NCBI GenBank assembly: GCA_045222295.1
Contig: JBGUXP010000010.1
Coordinates: forward strand, 62,001-126,000
Direction: 5' to 3'
Length of the DNA: 64,000 nucleotides
From: Colimorpha sp045222295
Lineage (GTDB): Bacteria; Bacteroidota; Bacteroidia; Bacteroidales; P3
The notes below the pieces were generated by a model, which was not told the DNA's origin, made no database searches, and saw nothing but the letters and a program-made list of their open reading frames with translations. The position numbers were made by a program, and so were the translations under genes. Positions 43,291 through 51,546 of this stretch are shown here, piece by piece (the first letter of the stretch is position 1; each line of letters starts with the position of its first letter).

Positions 43291-44496
43291 ATGACCAAAT
43301 TTGATCCCGCAACCGCAATCCAGCGCGTCGACGGACGCGATGCCAACCGTGGTGTTAACCCCGCTATCTGCGACAGCGCCACCTTCACTTTCCCCGAGGC
43401 ACACCTGATGACCGAGACCTTCCACGGCGAAACCGAGGGCTACTTCCTCTACAGCCGCCACTGGAATCCCTCTAACCTCGCCCTTTGCCAGCGCCTCGCC
43501 GCTATGGAAGGCACCGAGGCTGCTTGGGTTACTGGTTCCGGCCTCGCCGCCATTACCTGCGCTCTGCTTCACGAAGTTAACGCCGGCGACCACATCGTGG
43601 CCAGCATGACCACCTACGGCGGCACCTTCGCTTTCATGGCTAACTACTTGAAGAAATTCAACGTCAACTGCACGTTCGTCAACATGCAGAACCTCGATGC
43701 CGTGAAGAAAGCCCTTGCCGAGCACCCCAATACCAAGGTTGTCTACACCGAGACCATGAATAACCCTCTGCTCCGCATCGCCAACATCCCCGAGCTGAGC
43801 AAGATGGCCCATGCTGCCGGCGCCAAGCTTATCGTCGACAATACCTTCACTCCCATGATTTTCAGTCCCTGCCGTCTGGGTGCTGACGTCACCGTCTACT
43901 CGATGACCAAGTACATCAATGGTACCAACGACTGCGTGGCTGGTGCCATCTGTGGCAGCGCCGAGTATATTGGTAGCCTTATTGATGTGAACAACGGTAC
44001 CTGCATGCTCCTCGGCCCAGTGCTGGATCCCATGCGCAGTGCTTCCATCAACAAAAACCTCCACACCCTCCACATCCGCATGAAGAAGCATGGCGAGAAT
44101 GCTATGTACCTCGCCAAGCGCTTCAAAGAGGTTGGATTTAAATACAACTACCCCGGTCTGCCCGAGCATCCCGACTACGAGTTGTTCTGCAGCATGATGA
44201 ACGAAGGCTATGGCTTCGGTGGCATGATCAGCATCGATATGGGCACCGCCGACCGCGCCAGCAAAATCATGGAGCTCATGCAGCAGAAAGGTGTCGGCTA
44301 CCTCGCCGTCTCGCTGGGTTACTTCAAGACCCTCTTCAGCAACAGCGGCAAGAGCACCAGCTCCGAGGTTCCCGAGGATATCCAGAAGGAGATGGGTATG
44401 AGCGAAGGCCTTATCCGCTTCTCCATGGGTCTTGACAACGACATTGAGGCTACCTTCCAGCTGATCAAAGAGAGCGTCGACGCTTTCAACAAGTAA
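43291..44496 (+). CDS. Cys/Met metabolism PLP-dependent enzyme (methionine gamma-lyase / O-acetylhomoserine sulfhydrylase type)
   Basis: A 401-residue fold-type I PLP enzyme. The PLP lysine is K207 in YSMTKYINGTNDC. Other family marks are YFLYSRHWNPSNLALCQRLAAMEG (here YSRHWNP and LAAMEG), the GSGLAAI loop, TYGGTFAFMANYL and IVDNTFTP. It belongs to the gamma-family that makes or breaks C-S bonds of cysteine, homocysteine and methionine; sequence alone does not separate lyase from sulfhydrylase. Codon bias suggests strong expression. A terminator follows at 44521. Confidence 0.85.
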   Translation: MTKFDPATAIQRVDGRDANRGVNPAICDSATFTFPEAHLMTETFHGETEGYFLYSRHWNPSNLALCQRLAAMEGTEAAWVTGSGLAAITCALLHEVNAGDHIVASMTTYGGTFAFMANYLKKFNVNCTFVNMQNLDAVKKALAEHPNTKVVYTETMNNPLLRIANIPELSKMAHAAGAKLIVDNTFTPMIFSPCRLGADVTVYSMTKYINGTNDCVAGAICGSAEYIGSLIDVNNGTCMLLGPVLDPMRSASINKNLHTLHIRMKKHGENAMYLAKRFKEVGFKYNYPGLPEHPDYELFCSMMNEGYGFGGMISIDMGTADRASKIMELMQQKGVGYLAVSLGYFKTLFSNSGKSTSSEVPEDIQKEMGMSEGLIRFSMGLDNDIEATFQLIKESVDAFNK

Positions 44497-44520
44497 TTTT
44501 AAACGACAACAAAGGACAGG

Positions 44521-44557
44521 AAAGGACAAGTAATATTGTTTTTTCTTGTCCTTTTTT
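44521..44557 (+). terminator. Intrinsic terminator
   Basis: AAAGGACAAG (44521-44530) pairs with CTTGTCCTTT (44545-44554) across a 14-base loop, followed by T residues. Confidence 0.7.
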
Positions 44558-44586
44558 GTTTTTAAACCTAAAAGAATTGTCTTGAG

Positions 44587-45279
44587 ATGAAAAAAATAGC
44601 TATTGTCTTGTCTGGCTGCGGTAACCGTGATGGTAGCGAGCTTCAAGAGAGTCTGTCTCTTCTGCTCGCCATCGACCGTCGTGGTTGGCAGTACCAGTGT
44701 TTCGCACCTGAGGGGTTCTTCGAGGTGGTACCTCATGTAGAGGTGCATGACGATGAGGAAGATGAAGGTATGCTGGTCGATATTGAACAGCGTGACATCT
44801 TCGTTGAGAGCGCCCGTATCGCCCGAGGCAACCTCATGCCTATCGAGGACTATAAGCCTGCCGACTATGATGCGCTGGCATTGCCTGGTGGCATGGGTGC
44901 CGCCCGCAACCTCAGCACCTTCGCTTTCGACGGTCCCAGGATGGAGGTCATCGACTCGGTGGCCGATGCTATCCTCGAGACCTACCGTGCCAAGAAACCT
45001 GTGCTGGCCATGTGCATTGCTCCTATGGTGCTGGCCAAGGTGCTGGGTCGCTATGAGGTGGAGCTTACCCTGGGACCCGGCGATGGCTCAGAATCCAATA
45101 GCCCCGCTGCTGTGGCAAAGGGCTTCGGTTGCAGGGTCAAGGTCTGTAGCCCCACCGATGTATGTGTCGATAGTGAGCATAAGGTGCTCACCACACCGGC
45201 CTATATGGCTGCAACGCATATCAGCGAGATTTTTGAAGGTGCCGATAATCTGGTCGGAGCGTTGGAGGAGATGATATAA
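44587..45279 (+). CDS. elbB: ElbB-type DJ-1/PfpI superfamily glyoxalase
   Basis: A 230-residue cytosolic protein. The nucleophile-elbow cysteine is C143 in LAMCIAPMVLA. The start KIAIVLSGCGNRDGSE, the DALALPGGMGAARNLS block and the LTTPAYM end are diagnostic for ElbB. E. coli ElbB was linked to isoprenoid production and shows weak glyoxalase activity; the physiological role is unclear. It stands alone between two terminators, although read-through from the PLP enzyme gene is possible. Confidence 0.92.
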   Translation: MKKIAIVLSGCGNRDGSELQESLSLLLAIDRRGWQYQCFAPEGFFEVVPHVEVHDDEEDEGMLVDIEQRDIFVESARIARGNLMPIEDYKPADYDALALPGGMGAARNLSTFAFDGPRMEVIDSVADAILETYRAKKPVLAMCIAPMVLAKVLGRYEVELTLGPGDGSESNSPAAVAKGFGCRVKVCSPTDVCVDSEHKVLTTPAYMAATHISEIFEGADNLVGALEEMI

Positions 45280-45284
45280 AAAAA

Positions 45285-45310
45285 GGCGGTCATCAGACCG
45301 CCTTTTTTTT
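45285..45310. terminator. Bidirectional intrinsic terminator
   Basis: Hairpin GGCGGTC-ATCA-GACCGCC (45285-45302) with A-run on the left and T8 on the right, between converging genes. Confidence 0.9.
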
Positions 45311-45322
45311 GTTTCTTTTGGT

Positions 45323-45991
45323 TTATTTGGCTTCGGCGAGGCCGATGTATTTGTCGATTTCAGGATACTCGGTGCTGGAGGGGTAATTCTTCTTCACCTG
45401 TTTGAAGAACTCGAGGGCCTTGGTATTGTCGGTGCCGAGGTAGCAGAGGCCAGCCTTGAATAGTGCGGCGGGAGAGGTGAGCTCGTTCTCGTTGGTGTTG
45501 GCGGCTTTCTCATAGAGCTTGGCTGCACCGTCCAAGTCACCCTTCTCGGCGAGGGCGTCGCCCTGGGCCATAAGAGCGAGGGGCTTGGTGTAGAGATCTT
45601 TTCCGCTATAGGAATCGAGATACTTCACAGCGTCGTCATATTTCTCGAGACGCAGGCAGGCGATACCGGCATAGAGCTTGGCCAGTTTTCCGGCCTTGGT
45701 GCTGCCGTAGTTGTCGATGACCGAGAGGAGACCGGGGTTAACACCGTCGCCGTCGAGAGCCTGCTGGTAGTCGCCGTTGTCAAAATAGTTCTCGGCATAG
45801 AAAATTGCTTCGGCGGCTTTGGCCTCGCGAGGGGCTTTGTAGAACTTGAAGTAGCAGAAGATAATCAAGGCTACAGCAACGATGGCGCACACGGCGATGA
45901 TAATCTTCTTTTGGTTTTTCTGGATGAACTCTTCGTAGCGGGTAATGACGTTACCCATCTCGGTGTTTTTTTCTTCTAATTGCTCTTTCAT
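45323..45991 (-). CDS. Single-span membrane protein with TPR repeats
   Basis: A 222-residue protein with a short cytosolic N-terminus and one membrane helix (IIIAVCAIVAVALIIFCYF, about residues 30-48). About four TPR units follow (AEAIFYAENYFDNGDYQQAL, here YFDNGDYQQAL; LAKLYAGIACLRLEKYDDAV; ALAEKGDLDGAAKLYEKA; AGLCYLGTDNTKALEFF). The layout matches YfgM-like ancillary proteins of the Sec/BAM periplasmic chaperone network. The exact partner is unknown. A TATTTTTG element lies upstream on the minus strand at 46035-46042. Confidence 0.75.
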   Translation of the reverse strand: MKEQLEEKNTEMGNVITRYEEFIQKNQKKIIIAVCAIVAVALIIFCYFKFYKAPREAKAAEAIFYAENYFDNGDYQQALDGDGVNPGLLSVIDNYGSTKAGKLAKLYAGIACLRLEKYDDAVKYLDSYSGKDLYTKPLALMAQGDALAEKGDLDGAAKLYEKAANTNENELTSPAALFKAGLCYLGTDNTKALEFFKQVKKNYPSSTEYPEIDKYIGLAEAK

Positions 45992-46181
45992 TATGATTTA
46001 TTTTTTTGATTCTTAATCTAGAAATTTCGGCGTGCAAAAATACAAATTTTTTATGAATTGGAAAATAAAATTGAAAATTGAAATTTGAAAATGAAAAAAC
46101 GGTGTTTTAAGTGATATGTTTTTATTGTTGTATATCAGTTTGTTATAAAATAATTGTTAAAATGAGTAAAAAAAAATTTTT

Positions 46182-46208
46182 TTTGTAATTATATTTTACA
46201 TATCTTTG
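46182..46208 (+). promoter_or_regulatory. Predicted promoter of the DHOD-like gene
   Basis: TATCTTTG at 46201-46208 is consensus. The best TTTG upstream (46182-46185) is at a slightly short spacing of 15 bp. Confidence 0.5.
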
Positions 46209-46281
46209 CAAGTTGAAAGTTGTGTGGCAGGAATTGTGAAAACAAGGGAATAAATAAATTTGGAAATATAAAGAAAACACT

Positions 46282-47265
46282 ATGAATACAAAAACCAAGT
46301 ATCTAGGACTTGAACTGAATAATCCTATTATTGTGGGTAGCTGCGGCTTAACCTCCGATGTCAACAAGATGGTAGAGATGGAGAAGGCTGGCGCAGGTGC
46401 TGTCGTGCTGAAGTCTGTCTTTGAAGAACAGATTATCCACGATATTAAGCGCAATACCCACGTCTTTGCCCCTATCGATAATTATGGCGACAGCTATGAG
46501 TATATTTCCGCTCACGTGGCTGATGACTCTCTGGGCAAACATTTCCAGATGATTCGCGAAGCCAAGCAGCACCTCACAATTCCTGTTATTGGCTCCATCA
46601 ACTGTTTTTCCTACGAGAACTGGCTGACCTATGCCATCAAGTTTCAGGAAGCCGGTTGCGATGCCCTGGAACTCAACATGGCCATTCTTCCCTACGAGAC
46701 CTCGCTCTCGGCAGAGGATGTGGAGCGCACTTTCAATCAAATTATCAATACCCTACGGAAGTCTGTTACTATCCCCATCAGCATTAAAGTGGGCACCTAT
46801 TTCACTGATATGGCCAAGCAGATGCAGCAGCTTAGCTGGATGGGTATCCAGGGTGTGACGATGTTCAACAAGAATGTCCAGGTGGATATCGACATCGAGA
46901 ACGAGACCCTCAAGAACGCTTCATTCTTGTCGAACCCCGGTGAGGTCTACAACACCTTGCGTTGGGTGGCTATCCTCAGCAAGAAGATGCGCTGCGATAT
47001 CTCCGCCTCCACGGGTGTGTATAGCTCCGACGATGTGGTTAAGATGCTCCTTGCCGGTGCCACGACTGTCCAAGTGGTGAGTTGCCTCTATAAGAATGGT
47101 ATCGACACCCTCAAGCAGCTCTCCGAGGGCTTAGAGGCTTGGATGCAGAAGAAGGGCTACGAGAGTGTAGACAAGTTCCGCGGCAAGCTCGCCGTGCAGT
47201 CTGGTGACAAGGCATCCGTGGCCATGCGTACCCAGTTTATGAAATACTTTGCCGAAATCGTCTAA
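46282..47265 (+). CDS. Dihydroorotate-dehydrogenase-like flavoprotein
   Basis: A 327-residue TIM-barrel protein related to class 1 PyrD: start YLGLELNNPIIVGSCGLT, IPVIGSINC, CDALELNMAI, PISIKVGTYF, the GVTMFN strand and ISASTGVYS near the phosphate site. True class 1 enzymes have E-L-N-x-S-C-P-N after the barrel strand and a catalytic Cys or Ser loop. Here that strand reads ALELNMAILPYET, so the active-site signature is not kept. It is best treated as a separate DHOD-like family, not as pyrD. The adjacent genes (four-helix protein, kdsA) give no clue to substrate. Confidence 0.8.
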   Translation: MNTKTKYLGLELNNPIIVGSCGLTSDVNKMVEMEKAGAGAVVLKSVFEEQIIHDIKRNTHVFAPIDNYGDSYEYISAHVADDSLGKHFQMIREAKQHLTIPVIGSINCFSYENWLTYAIKFQEAGCDALELNMAILPYETSLSAEDVERTFNQIINTLRKSVTIPISIKVGTYFTDMAKQMQQLSWMGIQGVTMFNKNVQVDIDIENETLKNASFLSNPGEVYNTLRWVAILSKKMRCDISASTGVYSSDDVVKMLLAGATTVQVVSCLYKNGIDTLKQLSEGLEAWMQKKGYESVDKFRGKLAVQSGDKASVAMRTQFMKYFAEIV

Positions 47266-47305
47266 TAATTACCAAATAAATTATACTAACTAAAATTACA
47301 AGATT

Positions 47306-47755
47306 ATGGACCAGCAAGAAGAAAGAACAGTCAGCTTTTTCCGTTTCGAAGACCTGCGCGTCTACGGTAAAGCTACAGATTATGCTACATGGGTGTCAAC
47401 CCAGATGGCCGCTCCCCGCAGCGAAAGCGAGAAGACCCTTGCAGCGTCGTTCTGCCATTCGTCCTATGACATCGCTCTCAACATCGCCGAGGGTTCGAGC
47501 CGCAGCAAAAGCCAATTCGACCACTACCTGAAGATTGCCAAGACGGCTATTCGCGAGTGTGTGGTCTACACCGAGGTGGCCCACAACCTAGGACTCATGA
47601 ACGACGAACAGCACAACCAGTCGCGCGAGTACCTCATGGAACTCACCCGCATGCTCGGTGCTCTCATCATCTCGCTCCAACGCTCCGCTGAGCGTCGCAG
47701 CGAACAGGCCGAGGAAGAATCCTCCGACCCCTATGCTAACGATATGTCTTATTAA
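47306..47755 (+). CDS. Four-helix-bundle protein (23S rRNA-IVP type)
   Basis: A 149-residue protein of the small helical family first seen in rRNA intervening sequences. Marks are FRFEDLRVYGKA near the start, IALNIAEGSSRSKSQFDHYL in the middle (shown by IAEGSSRSK and FDHYLKIA) and REYLMELTRMLGALI near the end. In free-standing chromosomal form its function is not known. It is 40 bp after the DHOD-like gene and 9 bp before kdsA, so it is carried on their transcript. There is no rRNA gene here, so this is not an rRNA insertion. Confidence 0.85.
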   Translation: MDQQEERTVSFFRFEDLRVYGKATDYATWVSTQMAAPRSESEKTLAASFCHSSYDIALNIAEGSSRSKSQFDHYLKIAKTAIRECVVYTEVAHNLGLMNDEQHNQSREYLMELTRMLGALIISLQRSAERRSEQAEEESSDPYANDMSY

Positions 47756-47764
47756 TACTATTGT

Positions 47765-48583
47765 ATGAATCCAAAAATATCAGATTTAAAATACACTGAG
47801 ACCGGCAATTTCTTTCTAATTGCCGGTCCTTGTGTGATAGAGGACCATGAAAATCCCTTTGAGGTCTGTGGGCGACTGGTGGAGATCACCAACCGACTGC
47901 AGATACCCTTTGCCTTCAAGGCCTCCTACCGCAAGGCTAACCGTTCCAGCATTAATTCATTTACCGGCATTGGTGACCGTGAGGGTCTTGAGTTACTGGG
48001 TGAGATAAGGAAGCGCTTCGGTGTGCCTGTGGTCACCGATATTCACTCGGAAGCCGAGGCTGAGATGGCCGCCGAGTATGTCGATGTGTTGCAGATTCCG
48101 GCTTTTCTCTGCCGTCAGACAGAATTGCTGCACGCTGCCGCCCTGACCGGCCGCTGTGTCAATGTCAAGAAGGGCCAGTTCCTCTCGCCCGAGGCCATGA
48201 AGCAGGTCTCCGACAAGATGCGCGCCTTCGGTAGTGAGAACTTCATGCTCACCGAGCGTGGCACCACTTTCGGCTACCAGGACCTGGTGGTCGACTTCCG
48301 TGGCGTGCCCACCATGCAGCAAAACGGGGTGCCTGTGGTGGTCGACATCACCCACTCGCTGCAGCAACCCAACCAGACTGCCGGTGTTACCGGCGGCCGC
48401 CCCGACATGATTGAGACCATCGGCCGCGCCGCCATCGCTGTGGGGGCCGACGGTATCTTCATGGAGACCCACCCAGAGCCCGCCCGAGCCAAGAGCGACG
48501 GTGCCAACATGCTCCGCCTCGACCTTGCTGAAAAGCTCCTCGAGCATCTGGTGGCCATCAGAAAAACAATAATGAATTTATAG
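47765..48583 (+). CDS. kdsA: 3-deoxy-8-phosphooctulonate synthase
   Basis: A 272-residue enzyme condensing arabinose-5-phosphate with phosphoenolpyruvate to KDO-8-phosphate for lipid A inner core. Motifs in order: IAGPCVIED near 20, FKASYRKANRSS near 57, VTDIHSEAEAE, LQIPAFLCRQTELL, NVKKGQFLSPEAM, MLTERGTTFGY, and VDITHSLQQPN. Length is normal. It shows the organism makes classical LPS. It follows the four-helix protein by 9 bp and precedes the exonuclease gene by 40 bp of palindromic spacer. Confidence 0.96.
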   Translation: MNPKISDLKYTETGNFFLIAGPCVIEDHENPFEVCGRLVEITNRLQIPFAFKASYRKANRSSINSFTGIGDREGLELLGEIRKRFGVPVVTDIHSEAEAEMAAEYVDVLQIPAFLCRQTELLHAAALTGRCVNVKKGQFLSPEAMKQVSDKMRAFGSENFMLTERGTTFGYQDLVVDFRGVPTMQQNGVPVVVDITHSLQQPNQTAGVTGGRPDMIETIGRAAIAVGADGIFMETHPEPARAKSDGANMLRLDLAEKLLEHLVAIRKTIMNL

Positions 48584-48588
48584 TCAAT

Positions 48589-48615
48589 CTATAGTGACTA
48601 TAGTTACTATAAAAT
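48589..48615. repeat. Triple 9-bp repeat with overlapping palindromes
   Basis: CTATAGTGA, CTATAGTTA and CTATAAAAT in tandem. TATAGTNACTATA occurs twice, sharing its arms. It sits in the 40-bp gap before the exonuclease gene and could be an operator. Confidence 0.6.
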
Positions 48616-48623
48616 AATTCCCC

Positions 48624-49484
48624 ATGGAACTCAACCTCACTAAACCCATCGTCTTCTTCGACCTCGAGACCACCGGTGTCACCGTTGGTCACGACCATAT
48701 CGTTGAAATTTGTCTTCACAAGGTGCTGCCTGGCGGCGAGACCGACACCCGTGTCGAGCGTGTGCGTCCCGTCGATGCCAACGGCAAGACTGTCCATATT
48801 CCGGAGATAACCACAGCTATCCACGGCATCACCGATGCCGACGTGGCCGACAAGCCCACCTTCCACGAACTCGCTCCCAGTCTCTTGGAGTATATCGGCG
48901 ATGCCGACCTGGCGGGCTATAACAGTAACAAATTCGATGTCCCTCTGCTCGTAGAGGAATTTCTCCGCGCCGGCATCGACTTCGACCTCAAGTGCCGCCA
49001 CCTCGTCGACGTGCAGAACATCTTCCACCAGATGGAGCAGCGCACTCTCGTGGCAGCCTATAAGTTCTATTGCCAGAAAGACCTGGAGAATGCCCATAGT
49101 GCCGCCGCCGACACCATTGCCACCTACGAGGTGCTCAAAGCGCAGCTCGACCGTTACCAGGGCGTTGACTATAAGGACCGCTCCGGCAAGGTCAGTCAGC
49201 CTGTGGTCAACGATATGGCGGCCCTCAGCGACTTCACCGCCAACAAGCAGTGGGCCGACCTTGTGGGCCATATCGGCTACGATGCCAAGCACCGCGAGGT
49301 GTTCAACTTCGGCAAGCACAAGGGGAAACCTGTCGAAGAAGTCTTCGAGCAGGAACCCTCCTACTACGACTGGATGGTTAAGTCGGACTTCCCCCTCAGC
49401 ACTAAGAAGCTCGTCACCGAAATCTGGAACCGCAAAAAACAGCGCAAAATTGACGCCCTGAAAGACCATTTCGGCAGCAAATAG
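48624..49484 (+). CDS. DnaQ-like 3'-5' exonuclease with DUF3820-type C-terminus
   Basis: A 286-residue protein. Residues 1-180 form a DEDDh exonuclease: Exo I FFDLETTG near 11-18, Exo II around LAGYNSNKFD near 98, and Exo III HSAAADTIAT near 160. The C-terminal part contains FNFGKHKGKPVEEV and SYYDWMVKSDFP, a pattern found in DUF3820-type tails that often accompany nucleases. It is probably a stand-alone proofreading or repair exonuclease. It ends before a convergent intergenic region with an 11-bp-period array. Confidence 0.88.
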   Translation: MELNLTKPIVFFDLETTGVTVGHDHIVEICLHKVLPGGETDTRVERVRPVDANGKTVHIPEITTAIHGITDADVADKPTFHELAPSLLEYIGDADLAGYNSNKFDVPLLVEEFLRAGIDFDLKCRHLVDVQNIFHQMEQRTLVAAYKFYCQKDLENAHSAAADTIATYEVLKAQLDRYQGVDYKDRSGKVSQPVVNDMAALSDFTANKQWADLVGHIGYDAKHREVFNFGKHKGKPVEEVFEQEPSYYDWMVKSDFPLSTKKLVTEIWNRKKQRKIDALKDHFGSK

Positions 49485-49596
49485 CCAAAACTGGAAATCA
49501 ACAGGATACAATCCTAAAACGGCATTCAAGTCATTGACTGAATGTCGTTTATATGTTTTGTGAATATTTAAGTAATTGTCTGTCAGTGTTCTATTG

Positions 49597-49662
49597 CTAC
49601 CATCTCTTAATCCTCTCTTACTCCTCTCTTACTCTTCTCTTACTTCTCCCTTACTATGCTCT
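49597..49662. repeat. 11-bp-period intergenic array (copy 4, six units)
   Basis: Six consecutive 11-mers of consensus TACTCCTCTCT lie end to end between convergent genes. No hairpin is evident. Confidence 0.9.
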
Positions 49663-49696
49663 TTCTTTTGTAAGACATAATAAGGTTGAGAAAAGG

Positions 49697-50932
49697 TTAG
49701 AAATGGATGACGAAGCCCAGCAGGTGGTAGCCTTTTGCGCCGGCCGAGGGGCGGTAGGTGGGCAGGAGGTCGACAAAGATTTCCCAAGTGATGCCGCCGG
49801 AGATGATGTCGTCCCTGACGGCGGCCAGGCAGGTGTTGCTCAGCCCCAGGCGCAGCTGGAAACGGCTGAAGAGGTTGACGTTGTCGGAATAAAAATTGCC
49901 GTCGCGGAAGCCTGCCACGTCACCGATGAGGTTGAGCATAGGGGTGAGGATGATGTCGAGGTGGTTGCTGAAGAGGCGTGCCCATTGGTTTCTTGTGCGG
50001 TATTGGATGCTCACGGGGAGGGTGAGGGACATTTGGGCGATGGTGGTAAGGGAATGGTCGATAGTGGGGGTGGGGTTGAAGACAAGTCTGTCGCCGTCGA
50101 GGATGACATCGTAGGCCATTATTGTCCATTCGAAGCTTGAACCGAAGCCTGCGGTAAGGCGCCAGCGGGGGTTCAGCGGTGCCTCCATGAAGCGTCCGAC
50201 GAGGTTCATGGAGATGTTTGCCATCGAAGTGTAGGGACCTTTGTATCCTATCAGTCCCGCGGCACCCATTTTGCCGCCGATGAAGAGCCGGTTGTTGGCC
50301 CAGTTGATGTCATGCCACCAGTGGTGCGGCACCACGACGAGGCTATCGGCCTCCAAGTGCTTCACTTTGATGCGGTCGCGCTGCTTCTCGTCGATGATGA
50401 ACTGGCGGCAGCGCACGGTGCCTATCTCCACAAACGAGTGGTTGTAGCGGCAATCCACTCCGATGTCGCCTTCCGAAATAAGATAGTCTATTTTTAGCGA
50501 CGATTTGATGGTTGGAGCCAGCAAGGCGGCACGGGGCCCCTCGCTGCGGAGCAGCATGTGGACGGTGTCCAGCTCGATATGAGCATGGGCGGTTATCACC
50601 TCCAGCGGTTCGGGGTAACGTACCTCCAGCAGGGTGCCGAGGGGCATGGTGCGGTTCTGGTGGATGGCCAGTCGGTCATCTCTCAGTGTGCATACCAGTG
50701 GCTCGTTGCCCTCTTTGAAAAAGTAGGGGCAGGGGGTGACGACGGTGACGCGCGTGGAGTCCTCGCCGGGGGTGTAGATGAGTTTCACCGTCCATCCATT
50801 CATGAGCGAAAGTTGTCGGATAGCCACGGGAAAGGCTTGCTCAATGCGGTATTCATCCTCCTGGGCGTGGAGAGAGGAAAGAGGAAAGAGGAAAGAGAAA
50901 ATTAAAAAGAGGGCGAAAAGGGTCTTTTTCAT
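49697..50932 (-). CDS. Surface protein: head-GIN-like beta domain plus beta-barrel (module 1)
   Basis: A 411-residue exported protein (signal MKKTLFALFLIFSFLFPLSS, encoded partly by a 7-bp tandem repeat). Residues 25-200 alternate short strands like the DUF2807/head-GIN putative autotransporter-adhesin domain. From about 215 the protein looks like an outer-membrane beta-barrel ending in FVDLLPTYRPSAGAKGYHL and a terminal aromatic residue. It is paralogous to the gene at 52194; the C-termini (F-x-D-L-L-P-T-Y-x-x-S-A-x-A) are the best conserved part. It follows a putative anti-sigma gene by 8 bp, so it is probably the effector of that regulatory module. Function unknown. Confidence 0.65.
   Translation of the reverse strand: MKKTLFALFLIFSFLFPLSSLHAQEDEYRIEQAFPVAIRQLSLMNGWTVKLIYTPGEDSTRVTVVTPCPYFFKEGNEPLVCTLRDDRLAIHQNRTMPLGTLLEVRYPEPLEVITAHAHIELDTVHMLLRSEGPRAALLAPTIKSSLKIDYLISEGDIGVDCRYNHSFVEIGTVRCRQFIIDEKQRDRIKVKHLEADSLVVVPHHWWHDINWANNRLFIGGKMGAAGLIGYKGPYTSMANISMNLVGRFMEAPLNPRWRLTAGFGSSFEWTIMAYDVILDGDRLVFNPTPTIDHSLTTIAQMSLTLPVSIQYRTRNQWARLFSNHLDIILTPMLNLIGDVAGFRDGNFYSDNVNLFSRFQLRLGLSNTCLAAVRDDIISGGITWEIFVDLLPTYRPSAGAKGYHLLGFVIHF
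50869..50896. repeat. Heptanucleotide tandem repeat in a signal-peptide coding region
   Basis: GGAGAGA followed by three GGAAAGA units, read on the coding strand as TCTTTCC repeats. Confidence 0.85.
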
Positions 50933-50940
50933 AATCAGGG

Positions 50941-51546
50941 TTATTTGAGGTTGATGACGATGTTGCTTGTGAAGAGGACCGTGTCGGGGATATTGATGTA
51001 GTGGGCGATGAGTGCGGGGACTTGAGGCTTCTCAGTAGATTTCTTTATGTCGCCCAGACGGTTGCTCCTGCGGGTATGAACGCGCGGAGCGGTGGAGGAG
51101 ATGAATGGATCTTGTGTTTTGGTGGAGTCGGTATTGCCTGTTGATTGTGCTGAAAAAGGAACTGCGTCAGCCAACTCCCCCTCTAAACTAGAGGGGGTGG
51201 CCGCCCGTAGGGCGGACGGGGGCGTGTGATTATCGGCTGTTTGGCACACTCCTTCCCCCTCGTTCCTCGGGTCCCCCTCCCCTAACTTAGGGGAGGAGCT
51301 TGAATGTACAGTTTTGACATTCTTTTTAGCGATGAGCTGTGGAGTAGAAGTGTCCTCTTTTCCGCCGAAGAGCACGGGCGACAGCAGCACGGCGGCGAGG
51401 ATGGCTGCCGCGGCGGCGGTGCCCAGCCACCAAGGCCAGACAATCTTCTTCCGGCCTATGCGCGAGGCTATCTCCTCCTGCTGCCGCTGGTTTTCCAACT
51501 GCCACAGCTTGGCCTCTATCAGTTGCTGCAATTCTTTATCTTCCAT
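50941..51546 (-). CDS. Putative anti-sigma factor with in-frame repeat insertion (module 1)
   Basis: A 201-residue protein starting MEDKELQQLIEAK. A short cytosolic helix (1-36) is followed by one membrane span (about 42-63) and an exported low-complexity tail. The position, overlapping an ECF sigma gene by 11 bp, suggests an anti-sigma or sigma-controlling membrane protein. No known anti-sigma domain is evident. The segment HSSSSPKLGEGDPRNEGEG to TPSSLEGELADAV (about 81-129) is the translation of a ~147-bp REP-like element present also in the paralogue at 53550. The rest of the two proteins is much less alike. Confidence 0.6.
   Translation of the reverse strand: MEDKELQQLIEAKLWQLENQRQQEEIASRIGRKKIVWPWWLGTAAAAAILAAVLLSPVLFGGKEDTSTPQLIAKKNVKTVHSSSSPKLGEGDPRNEGEGVCQTADNHTPPSALRAATPSSLEGELADAVPFSAQSTGNTDSTKTQDPFISSTAPRVHTRRSNRLGDIKKSTEKPQVPALIAHYINIPDTVLFTSNIVINLK
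51162..51308. repeat. REP-like element, copy 1, in frame in anti-sigma gene 1
   Basis: It contains three hairpins: CCCCCTCT-AAACT-AGAGGGGG-like, CCGCCC-GTA-GGGCGG and CCCCTAACTTAGGGG. Matched by 53777-53964. Confidence 0.85.

Noticed and set aside
43249..44748. A 499-codon minus-strand frame opposite the Cys/Met PLP enzyme gene and elbB start
   Set aside because: It runs across two genes, a terminator and a promoter on the other strand, so it cannot be a real gene.
46282..47265. Naming the DHOD-like gene pyrD
   Set aside because: The class 1 active-site signature is not conserved, so true dihydroorotate dehydrogenase activity cannot be claimed.
47306..47755. Treating the four-helix protein as an rRNA intervening-sequence product
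   Set aside because: No rRNA gene is present; this is a free-standing chromosomal member of the family.
48558..49529. A 323-codon minus-strand frame opposite the exonuclease gene
   Set aside because: Antisense of a DEDD exonuclease with all motifs intact.
49597..49662. Reading the 11-bp arrays as CRISPR
   Set aside because: Units are 11 bp without spacers, and there are no cas genes.
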